A stretch of DNA of 7,919 bases. It comes from Winogradskyella sp. GTDB taxonomy: Bacteria; Bacteroidota; Bacteroidia; Flavobacteriales; Flavobacteriaceae. Location of the stretch: contig JASBSE010000217.1 in NCBI GenBank assembly GCA_030149115.1, positions 1 to 7,919 on the forward strand, given 5' to 3'. The position numbers were made by a program, and so were the translations under genes. Below, in pieces: positions 1 through 6,358 of the stretch. How positions within the stretch are numbered: the stretch's first letter is position 1; each line of letters begins with the position of its first letter. The notes under the pieces are model-generated. The model did no database searches, was not told where the DNA came from, and saw only the letters and a program-made list of their open reading frames with translations.

Positions 1-23
1 ATGAGTTTATAGATAAGGATTAA
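1..23 (+). CDS. Possible C-terminal tail of an upstream gene
   Basis: Frame 3 reads E-F-I-D-K-D and then stops at TAA (21-23), 15 bp before the next gene's ATG, which would suit the end of a co-transcribed upstream gene. Frame 1 instead reads M-S-L-stop (10-12). With so little sequence the two cannot be separated, and either may be chance. No function can be assigned. Confidence 0.25.
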
Positions 24-38
24 TGGCAAACGCAAGGT

Positions 39-1298
39 ATGAAGGATTTATTTGAAAAGATTTATCGAGATAAGGGACCTTTAGGAAAGTGGGCAGCACA
101 AGCGGAAGGTTATTTTGTATTTCCAAAGTTAGAAGGGGAAATTTCTAATAGAATGAAATTTCAAGGAAAAGAAGTAATTACTTGGAGTATAAATGACTAT
201 TTAGGTTTAGCAAATCACCCAGAAGTAAGAAAGGTTGATGCAGAGGCTGCAGCTAAATATGGTTCTGCTTACCCAATGGGAGCTCGTATGATGTCTGGTC
301 ATACAGATTTGCATGAGCAATTGCAGAATGAGCTAGCAGAATTTGTAAGTAAAGAGGCAGCTTATTTATTGAATTTCGGTTATCAAGGAATGGTATCTAC
401 AATTGATGCCTTAGTTTCTAAAGATGATATTATTGTTTATGATGTAGATGCACACGCTTGTATTATTGATGGTGTTCGTTTACACATGGGAAAACGTTTT
501 ACATATAAGCACAATGATGTAGAGAGCTTAGAAAAAAACCTTGAACGCGCTACTAAAATGGCAGAGCAGACAGGTGGTGGAATCTTGGTGATTTCTGAAG
601 GTGTTTTTGGTATGCGTGGTGAGCAAGGACGTTTAAAAGAAATAGTTGCTCTTAAAAAGAAATTTAATTTCAGATTATTTGTGGATGATGCTCATGGCTT
701 CGGGACATTAGGTAAAACTGGAGCAGGAGCAGGACAGGAGCAAGGTGTACAAGATGATATTGATGTTTATTTTGCAACATTTGCTAAGTCTATGGCTAGT
801 ACAGGTGCCTTCATTGCAGGTGACCAAGAAATTATAGACTATTTAAAGTATAATCTGCGTTCACAGATGTTTGCTAAATCTTTACAAATGCAACTTGTAG
901 TTGGTGCATTAAAGCGTTTAGATATGTTACGTACTATGCCAGAATTAAAGCAAAATCTTTGGACAATAGTTAATGCTTTACAGTCTGGTTTAAAAGAACG
1001 TGGTTTTGATATTGGTACTACACAAAGTTGTGTTACGCCTGTGTATTTAAAAGGAAGTATTCCTGAGGCTATGGCTTTAGTTAAAGATCTTCGTGAAAAT
1101 CATGGAATTTTCTGCTCTATAGTAGTTTATCCTGTAATACCTAAAGGATTAATTTTATTAAGAATGATTCCTACCGCAACACATACTTTACAAGATGTAC
1201 AAGATACATTAGATGCGTTTGATGCTATAAGAGAGCGTTTAGAAAATGGAACTTATAAAAGAATGTCGGCTGCTTTAATGGCAGCAATGGGAGAATAG
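39..1298 (+). CDS. PLP-dependent alpha-oxoamine synthase (serine palmitoyltransferase or cysteate acyltransferase type)
   Basis: This is a 419-residue fold-type I PLP enzyme of the alpha-oxoamine synthase family (AONS, KBL, ALAS, SPT), whose members condense an amino acid with an acyl thioester and release CO2. Visible landmarks are the N-D-Y-L-G-L substrate motif near residues 52-57, H139 in D-A-H-A-C-I-I-D-G (ring-stacking His), D216 and H219 in V-D-D-A-H-G-F-G (PLP contacts), and the Schiff-base K250 in T-F-A-K-S-M-A. The length is normal and no signal peptide is seen, so it is cytosolic. The N-terminus (G-Y-F-V-F-P-K-L-E-G-E) and the A-Y-P-M-G-A-R-M-M-S-G-H segment differ from what I recall of canonical Sphingobacterium SPT (G-T-G-C-A-G-S-R). 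This leaves two main options: SPT for sphingolipids, or the cysteate acyltransferase of capnine/sulfonolipid synthesis known from flavobacteria. KBL or biotin-pathway AONS is less likely because no thr or bio genes adjoin. The ATG at 23 is out of frame, so 39 is the start. Confidence 0.88.
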   Translation: MKDLFEKIYRDKGPLGKWAAQAEGYFVFPKLEGEISNRMKFQGKEVITWSINDYLGLANHPEVRKVDAEAAAKYGSAYPMGARMMSGHTDLHEQLQNELAEFVSKEAAYLLNFGYQGMVSTIDALVSKDDIIVYDVDAHACIIDGVRLHMGKRFTYKHNDVESLEKNLERATKMAEQTGGGILVISEGVFGMRGEQGRLKEIVALKKKFNFRLFVDDAHGFGTLGKTGAGAGQEQGVQDDIDVYFATFAKSMASTGAFIAGDQEIIDYLKYNLRSQMFAKSLQMQLVVGALKRLDMLRTMPELKQNLWTIVNALQSGLKERGFDIGTTQSCVTPVYLKGSIPEAMALVKDLRENHGIFCSIVVYPVIPKGLILLRMIPTATHTLQDVQDTLDAFDAIRERLENGTYKRMSAALMAAMGE

Positions 1299-1312
1299 TT
1301 TTTCTCTTTTGA

Positions 1313-1361
1313 TATAAACTAAAAAAGGATTTGCAACTAGCAAATCCTTTTTTAGTTTATA
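1313..1361. terminator. Bidirectional intrinsic terminator between convergent genes
   Basis: The arms 1313-1334 and 1340-1361 are perfect reverse complements over 22 bp around a 5-nt loop (AACTA). The arms contain an A6 run on the left and a T6 run on the right flanking GGATTTGC/GCAAATCC, so on either strand a GC-containing hairpin is followed by a U-rich tract. This is the usual shape of a terminator working in both directions. It begins 14 bp after the synthase stop, and its right arm includes the stop codon of the minus-strand gene (1357-1359). Confidence 0.85.
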
Positions 1362-2475
1362 AATCTTTTCTAAATGTTTTACGTCTTTTATATACTACAG
1401 GGTCAAAATGTTTCCATATTTTATGTATAGCTTCATTATCTTCTAGTTCTGGAGTTCTGTAACAATTTTTTATCCCTTTTTCGGTAAAGGTTTCGTAATA
1501 TTCATTAAATATCACAGCATGAACTCCTTTGTTTTGATATTCAGGGTGTATACCAATTAAATAGAATATAACATCCTTGCTATTTTTCTTAGCTTTTAAA
1601 ATATGTCTAAATCCAAATGGAAATAGTTTTCCATTTGCTTTTTGAAGAGCTTCTGCAAATCTTGGCATAACGATAGCAAAACCAATTAGTTTGTCGTTTT
1701 CATCAACCACAAACTTTATGTATTCAGGATTAACAAAGCTTATGAATTTCTTCTTAAAATATTCTTTTTGAATATCAGTAATTTCAACGAATGAAGATAA
1801 AGATGCATAACTTTCATTAAACAAATCAAACATCTTGTCTGCATAAGGCATTACTTCTTCAGTTTTACTAAACTTTAAAGATTTAAGTTTGTATCTGCGT
1901 TTAATAAGCTCTTGAGCCTTTTTAAAAGTTTCTGGTTTCACATTTTTAAAAGGAAATTTACTCTCAGAATATTCCTTTTCAATTACATAATCATGTTTTT
2001 TATAATGATTGACATAATACGGATGGTTGTACCAAGTAATCATAGGAGCTATACTATCAAAACCTTCTGTCATTACACCAACTTTATCTAAGTTTGAAAA
2101 TCCAACAGGTCCTTCTGCATATTTAAGTTTATGATTACGTCCTATATTTTCAATGGTTTCTAGCAAAGCTTTGCTCACCTCAAAGTCATCAATAAAATCA
2201 AACCAACCAAAGCGCATTTTTTTTATTTGTTGTTTATCAACTTCAAGCCAATTTACAATAGCGGCAATTCTTCCAACAACTTCTTTTCCTTTATAAGCAA
2301 GAAAAAAGCTCGCTTCAGCGTCTTTAAATATTGGGTTTTTGTCTTTATTAAAAGTTTCTAATTCTTGCTTTATAATTGGAGGTACCCAATATTTTGAGCC
2401 TTTATAGAGTGAAAACGGAAACTTTACAAAGGTTTTTAAACCTTTTTTAGTTGTTACTTCTTTAACTATAATCAT
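1357..2475 (-). CDS. GNAT-fold acyltransferase-like protein
   Basis: A soluble 372-residue protein with no signal peptide or membrane segment. The C-terminal half carries a GNAT-like core: a strand with hydrophobic pattern at about 253-270 (K-F-V-V-D-E-N-D-K-L-I-G-F-A-I-V), then L-I-G-I-H-P-E-Y-Q-N-K-G-V-H-A at about 306-320, which resembles the acyl-CoA pyrophosphate-binding motif A (Q/R-x-x-G-x-G/A). The N-terminal half has the conserved-looking block E-G-P-V-G-F-S-N-L-D-K-V-G-V-M (121-135), then T-E-G-F-D (136-140) and Y-N-H-P-Y-Y (149-154), which I associate with a widespread large GNAT-like family of unproven function. Some relatives carry a doubtful 'GTP cyclohydrolase' label; I see no support for that here. 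It starts 8 bp after the outer-membrane protein gene ends, so the two are probably one transcript. It converges on a sphingolipid/sulfonolipid-type synthase, which makes an N-acyltransferase role in that pathway a reasonable guess, not a demonstrated one. Confidence 0.8.
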   Translation of the reverse strand: MIIVKEVTTKKGLKTFVKFPFSLYKGSKYWVPPIIKQELETFNKDKNPIFKDAEASFFLAYKGKEVVGRIAAIVNWLEVDKQQIKKMRFGWFDFIDDFEVSKALLETIENIGRNHKLKYAEGPVGFSNLDKVGVMTEGFDSIAPMITWYNHPYYVNHYKKHDYVIEKEYSESKFPFKNVKPETFKKAQELIKRRYKLKSLKFSKTEEVMPYADKMFDLFNESYASLSSFVEITDIQKEYFKKKFISFVNPEYIKFVVDENDKLIGFAIVMPRFAEALQKANGKLFPFGFRHILKAKKNSKDVIFYLIGIHPEYQNKGVHAVIFNEYYETFTEKGIKNCYRTPELEDNEAIHKIWKHFDPVVYKRRKTFRKDL

Positions 2476-2483
2476 GTAGAAAT

Positions 2484-3449
2484 TTAATTACCTTCGGAAT
2501 CAGAATTATCTTTTTTATTCTTCTTTTTTCGTTTTTTCTTAAACTTACCAGTGTTGCCATTACCATTATCAATTTTCTTGTCTTTATGAAAATCTAAACG
2601 GTAAGAGGCACCAAATGCAATATTGAAAACAGAAGGTGTATCTTTAGTATTAAATGCTATATTAGCATCTAGTTGAAAATCTTTTGTCCATAAATAAGCT
2701 CCTCCAACTCTAAAAATATTATCGGCATAAAAATCACTCTTAATACCTTGTGCTTCTCCAAACACAACCCATTGAGGAGTAAAAGAGTGAGTTAAAGTAA
2801 AGATGTATTGAAAGTCAGAGTATTCAGATCCAATTCTATCTTTCACTAAGTTCATAACAAATACCCAACCACCATTAAAGTTGTTTTGAGTAGCAATCAT
2901 AACCTTAGGGCTAAAACCTTCAACATCTGGTGCGGTGTAAGGGTTATTTTTAGTATCAAAATTAGCACCAACGTAAACGGAAACAGCAGGAATTAAAGAT
3001 TTCCATTGAAATTTTCTGTTTGCATGATAGCTATATAAATTAGGTTTGGCTTCTTCAGCGTTTTTGTACGGATCATATACTAAGTATTTTGCGCCTAGCG
3101 TGAAGTTTTTAAAATTAGAACGTTTATCCTCTACAGGGACAGAAGCATTATTGTAAGTTACTTTGTCATTTTGATAAACTCCATCTAACGAAATTTCAAG
3201 CTCTTCAAATAATAAACCATATCTTAATGAAAAATCAATTCCAAATCCAGAAACCTTATATTGTAAAGGTGTATGCTCTTCACTTACGGTAAAAGCACCT
3301 ATTTCTGCTTGTGCAACATTAGTGCCAACCGAAAATGCACTTACAGAAACACCAGGACGGTTAGAGTTGATAACTTCTGTGTACTGTGCATTAGCCGAGT
3401 TGTAGGTTAGTGCTAAAAGAATAATAAAAAGTGATTTGAGAACTCTCAT
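2484..3449 (-). CDS. Outer-membrane beta-barrel protein, Phenol_MetA_deg/transporter-like
   Basis: A 321-residue protein when started at the ATG at 3449. That start gives a clean signal peptide: M-R-V-L-K, a hydrophobic stretch (residues 6-16), then N-S-A-N-A|Q with cleavage before Q22. An in-frame ATG at 3542 would add 31 residues ahead of the signal peptide and read through the likely promoter, so I reject it. The mature start, near N-S-N-R-P-G-V-S-V-S (28-37), and the alternating polar/aromatic strands through to about residue 287 fit the putative outer-membrane transporter family (Phenol_MetA_deg type) common in Bacteroidota. The barrel seems to end at Y-R-L-D-F (283-287). A 34-residue tail follows, very rich in lysine (K-K-K-R-K-K-K-N-K-K) and ending D-N-S-D-S-E-G-N; this is unusual for a barrel end. 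The substrate is unknown. It is the first gene of a two-gene minus-strand unit. Confidence 0.78.
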   Translation of the reverse strand: MRVLKSLFIILLALTYNSANAQYTEVINSNRPGVSVSAFSVGTNVAQAEIGAFTVSEEHTPLQYKVSGFGIDFSLRYGLLFEELEISLDGVYQNDKVTYNNASVPVEDKRSNFKNFTLGAKYLVYDPYKNAEEAKPNLYSYHANRKFQWKSLIPAVSVYVGANFDTKNNPYTAPDVEGFSPKVMIATQNNFNGGWVFVMNLVKDRIGSEYSDFQYIFTLTHSFTPQWVVFGEAQGIKSDFYADNIFRVGGAYLWTKDFQLDANIAFNTKDTPSVFNIAFGASYRLDFHKDKKIDNGNGNTGKFKKKRKKKNKKDNSDSEGN

Positions 3450-3467
3450 GGTTTCTTGGTTTAGGTT

Positions 3468-3475
3468 CAAATATA
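3468..3475 (-). promoter_or_regulatory. Putative -7 box for the minus-strand operon
   Basis: On the minus strand this reads TATATTTG, an exact match to the Bacteroidota TAnnTTTG -7 element, placed 18 bp upstream of the ATG at 3449, which implies a leader of about a dozen bases. No TTG was found at the expected -33 distance, so the call rests on the -7 box and its position alone. Its location supports the shorter start of the outer-membrane protein gene. Confidence 0.4.
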
Positions 3476-3529
3476 TAGATTTTATAGTTTTTTTAAGGAA
3501 ATATAACGGAATATAAGTAAGTATAATTG

Positions 3530-3537
3530 TATTTTTG
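3530..3537 (+). promoter_or_regulatory. Putative -7 box for the DUF4834 gene
   Basis: TATTTTTG matches TAnnTTTG and sits 16 bp before the ATG at 3554, so transcription would begin about ten bases ahead of the gene. There is no convincing -33 TTG upstream, and such motifs arise easily in AT-rich DNA. Confidence 0.3.
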
Positions 3538-3553
3538 AACATTACTTTTCTTT

Positions 3554-3847
3554 ATGATACAAGAAGCTTCAATGACAGGGTTTTTAAGAACAATATTAAT
3601 TATTCTTTTGGTATGGTATGGATTAAAGATTCTAGCAAGACTTTTTGCTCCTCTCCTTATGAAATATGTTGCAAAAAAAGCTGAAGAACGTTTTGGTCAA
3701 CAATTCGGTGGTTTTCAAAATCAGTCGCAGCAACGAAACCAGCAAAAAAGGAGAGAAGGTGAAACCGTAATAGACAAGATGCCAGAGCGTCATAAATCTT
3801 CTAATGACGAAGTGGGTGAGTATATAGATTACGAAGAAATAGATTGA
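3554..3847 (+). CDS. Small single-pass membrane protein, DUF4834-like
   Basis: A 97-residue protein with one hydrophobic helix at about residues 10-32 (F-L-R-T-I-L-I-I-L-L-V-W-Y-G-L-K), then a basic/amphipathic stretch (A-P-L-L-M-K-Y-V-A-K-K-A-E-E-R-F). A Gln/Asn-rich low-complexity linker follows (about 47-65), and the acidic end contains V-I-D-K-M-P and V-G-E-Y-I-D-Y-E-E-I-D. This pattern matches the Bacteroidota DUF4834 family as I remember it; no function is known. An internal ATG at 3572 (residue 7) would also work, with a weak purine-rich AAGAAG ahead of it. I keep 3554 because I recall relatives beginning with a similar Q-E-A-S-like segment. The gene lies 75 bp upstream of the YfhO gene on the same strand. 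Confidence 0.72.
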   Translation: MIQEASMTGFLRTILIILLVWYGLKILARLFAPLLMKYVAKKAEERFGQQFGGFQNQSQQRNQQKRREGETVIDKMPERHKSSNDEVGEYIDYEEID

Positions 3848-3857
3848 TTTTAATCGC

Positions 3858-3869
3858 CTCAAATTTGAG
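3858..3869. repeat. 12-bp perfect palindrome CTCAAATTTGAG
   Basis: A self-complementary 12-mer with no loop, between the DUF4834 and YfhO genes. It is too short and lacks a T-tract, so it is not a terminator; it would suit a dimeric regulator site. Its TTTG (3864-3867) could double as a -33 element. There is no direct evidence of binding. Confidence 0.35.
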
Positions 3870-3896
3870 ATTGTCAGTAAATTTTAAGTACTTTTC
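3864..3896 (+). promoter_or_regulatory. Possible promoter for the YfhO-led gene block
   Basis: TTTG at 3864-3867 is followed after 21 bp by TACTTTTC (3889-3896), which matches TAnnTTTG at all positions except the final G. The spacing is within the range described for flavobacterial promoters. The predicted start would lie about 20 bases ahead of the ATG at 3923. A second weak box, TACTTTTT, occurs at 3914-3921. This is a weak call. Confidence 0.3.
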
Positions 3897-3922
3897 AATC
3901 TGAATTATTTAGATACTTTTTC

Positions 3923-6352
3923 ATGTCATTTTCATTCAAAAGAGTTTTACCACATATCCTTGTTCTTCTAGGATTTGTAATATTATCATTAGCTTATTTT
4001 AGCCCGGTTTTACAAGGCAAAAAAATATTTCAGAGCGACATTATGCACTATATAGGCATGGCTCAGCAACAAAAAGATTTTGCTCAGTCTACTGGTGAAG
4101 AAACTTACTGGACTAACAGTGCGTTTGGTGGTATGCCAACTTACCAATTAGGTGCTCAGTATCCTAATAATTATATTAAAAAACTCGATTTATCGCTACG
4201 GTTTTTACCAAGACCAGCAGATTATTTATTTCTCTATTTTATAGGGTTTTATATGTTGCTGATATCACTTAAAGTAGATTTTAAACTTTCTGCACTAGGC
4301 GCATTAGCCTTTGGGTTTTCCACCTATCTTATTATAATTTTGGGAGTTGGGCATAATGCCAAGGCTCATGCAATTGCATATATGCCTATGGTACTTGCTG
4401 GTATAATTCTCACCTTTAGAAAAAAATACGTTCTAGGGTTTTTGCTTACAGTAGTTGCCTTAGGTTTAGAGATTGTGGCTAATCATCCTCAGATGACATA
4501 CTACTTGTTATTTCTAGTGATAATATTAGGGGTCGTGTATTTAATTGATGCTTATAAAAAACAAGTTCTACCCCATTTTTTTAAATCGGTTGGATTGTTA
4601 ACTGTAGCAGCTTTATTAGCGGTTGGTCTCAATGCTACCAATTTAATGGCGACGCAAGAGTACGCTAAAGAAAGTACGAGAGGAAAGAGTGAATTAACTA
4701 TAAATCCTGATGGATCATCAAAAGAAGCCACTTCAGGTTTAGATAAAGATTATATTACGGAGTATAGTTACGGATTAGCAGAAACGTTTAATTTGTTTAT
4801 TCCACGTTTTATGGGTGGCGGAAATACTGAAGATATTGGTAAAGATTCTGAAACTTATAAAACTTATGTTTCCATGGGAGCTTCACCTATTGAAGCTTTA
4901 GAGCTCTCAAAAAATGCACCAATGTATTGGGGAAATCAACCCATTGTAGAAGCACCAGCTTATGTGGGAGCAGTTATTCTGTTTTTGTTTGTTCTTGGTT
5001 TGTTTTTGGTTAAAGGACGCTTAAAATGGTGGCTAGTTGCTGGCTCAATCTTTTCACTGTTACTATCCTATGGAAAAACAGAACCTTTTAGTTTTATAAC
5101 AAACTTCTTTATAGATTATGTACCGCTTTATGACAAGTTTAGAGCAGTAACATCAATTCAGGTGTTGTTAGAGTTGTGTATTCCCGTACTTGGAATTTTT
5201 GCTTTAGTACGATTATTTAATGATTTTGAAAAAGAAGAACAAAAGCTAAAAGCGTTAAAATATACAGTTGCAATTACTGGCGGTTTATGCCTTATATTCT
5301 TACTGTTTAAATCTGTATTTTTTGATTTTGAAAGTTTAAGAGATCAAGGCATACCAGAAATGTTGGTAGATGCTTTAATTGAAGATAGAAAAGCTTTATT
5401 TAATACAGATACCATAAGATCTTTAGTCTTAGTATTGTTATCTGCAGGAACAATTTATTTCTTTTTGAAGAAAAAACTATCTGAAAATTTAGTAGTTGTT
5501 GTTTTTGCTGTTTTAATTCTTTTTGACTTGGTGTCATTTAACAGAAACTATGTTAACAACGATAATTTTGTTTCGGCACTAAAAGTAGATAGACCTTACC
5601 AGCCAAATGCTGCTGATAAAGAAATTTTAAAGGATAAAGGTCATTATCGAGTGCTAGACATGTCAACTCAGGGTCAACGTCAACCAGCGCGAGCAGCCTA
5701 TTTCCATAATTCGTTATTTGGTTATCATGCCGCCAAATTAGGACGCTATAATGATTTAATGGAATTTCACATTTACAACAACAATATTAATGTGCTTAAT
5801 ATGCTGAATACCAAGTATATTATTGCAGAAGATCAAGGTCAAATATTTCCGTATGATAATCCTGATGCTAATGGTAATGCATGGTTTGTTAGTGAGTTAG
5901 AAGAGTTACCAAATGCCAATGAAGAAATAAAAGCTTTGGGAACATTAGATACAAAACAAAAGGCAGTTACAACAATGTCTGATTATGGTAGTTATCCTGA
6001 AATTTCAACCTTTAAAGTAGATTCAACAGCTTCAATAAATTTAAAAGAGCATAAGCCAAATTATCTTAAATACAAATCTAATAATGCAAACAATGGTTTT
6101 GCAGTTTTTTCTGAAATCTATTATAAAGATGGTTGGAATGCCTATATCGATGGTAATTTAAAACCACATATTAGAGTCAATTATGTGTTGCGAGGTATGG
6201 AAATTCCGGCAGGTAAGCACACTATTGAGTTTAAGTTTGAACCACAAGTTGTAGAAACAGGGAGTAAAATAGCTTTAGCAAGTTCTGCTATTTTTGGTGT
6301 GTTATTGTTGTTGGGTGTGTTTTTTCAATTTAAGAAGAAAAAGGAGGTTTAG
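3923..6352 (+). CDS. YfhO-family multi-spanning membrane protein (GT-C-like)
   Basis: An 809-residue inner-membrane protein with about 13-14 hydrophobic segments, clustered at residues 9-27, 102-240, 345-383, 412-463 and 499-540, with a last helix at 781-802 before a K-K-K-K tail. Family landmarks are F-Q-S-D at 36-39 (D39 in the first external loop, placed like the catalytic Asp of GT-C enzymes), W63 and F-G-G-M-P (68-72), G-H-N-A-K-A-H (143-149), N-H-P-Q-M (187-191), Y-D-K-F-R (403-407) and the C-terminal Y-Y-K-D-G-W-N-A-Y-I-D-G (733-744). The region from about 545 to 780 is soluble and probably periplasmic. YfhO of Bacillus subtilis has been linked to sugar modification of cell-wall polymers; in Bacteroidota the role is unproven. 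The gene to its right, a glycosyltransferase starting 6 bp later, and the flippase beyond it support a part in surface-glycan assembly. The protein looks intact. Confidence 0.87.
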   Translation: MSFSFKRVLPHILVLLGFVILSLAYFSPVLQGKKIFQSDIMHYIGMAQQQKDFAQSTGEETYWTNSAFGGMPTYQLGAQYPNNYIKKLDLSLRFLPRPADYLFLYFIGFYMLLISLKVDFKLSALGALAFGFSTYLIIILGVGHNAKAHAIAYMPMVLAGIILTFRKKYVLGFLLTVVALGLEIVANHPQMTYYLLFLVIILGVVYLIDAYKKQVLPHFFKSVGLLTVAALLAVGLNATNLMATQEYAKESTRGKSELTINPDGSSKEATSGLDKDYITEYSYGLAETFNLFIPRFMGGGNTEDIGKDSETYKTYVSMGASPIEALELSKNAPMYWGNQPIVEAPAYVGAVILFLFVLGLFLVKGRLKWWLVAGSIFSLLLSYGKTEPFSFITNFFIDYVPLYDKFRAVTSIQVLLELCIPVLGIFALVRLFNDFEKEEQKLKALKYTVAITGGLCLIFLLFKSVFFDFESLRDQGIPEMLVDALIEDRKALFNTDTIRSLVLVLLSAGTIYFFLKKKLSENLVVVVFAVLILFDLVSFNRNYVNNDNFVSALKVDRPYQPNAADKEILKDKGHYRVLDMSTQGQRQPARAAYFHNSLFGYHAAKLGRYNDLMEFHIYNNNINVLNMLNTKYIIAEDQGQIFPYDNPDANGNAWFVSELEELPNANEEIKALGTLDTKQKAVTTMSDYGSYPEISTFKVDSTASINLKEHKPNYLKYKSNNANNGFAVFSEIYYKDGWNAYIDGNLKPHIRVNYVLRGMEIPAGKHTIEFKFEPQVVETGSKIALASSAIFGVLLLLGVFFQFKKKKEV
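6341..6347 (+). promoter_or_regulatory. Shine-Dalgarno-like AAGGAGG before the glycosyltransferase
   Basis: AAGGAGG is a full anti-16S match, unusual for this phylum, and lies within the last codons of the YfhO gene (K-E-V-stop). It ends 11 nt before the first ATG (6359) and 14 nt before the second (6362), longer than the ideal spacing. Lysine-glutamate codons can make this sequence by chance. Confidence 0.35.
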
Positions 6353-6358
6353 TTCTAA

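Noticed and set aside
23..55. Short frame M-A-N-A-R-Y-E-G-F-I-stop overlapping the start of the synthase
   Set aside because: Ten codons, out of frame with the synthase, and nothing suggests a leader peptide; treated as chance.
1357..2475. GTP cyclohydrolase identity for the minus-strand protein
   Set aside because: Some relatives may carry this name, but no GTP cyclohydrolase zinc or catalytic motif is visible, while the GNAT-like Q-N-K-G-V-H-A motif is.
3632..3862. 76-codon open frame on the minus strand
   Set aside because: It lies almost wholly antisense to the DUF4834-like gene, has a low-complexity Phe/Leu-rich product, and lacks a recognisable domain or a supported start. It is a shadow frame.
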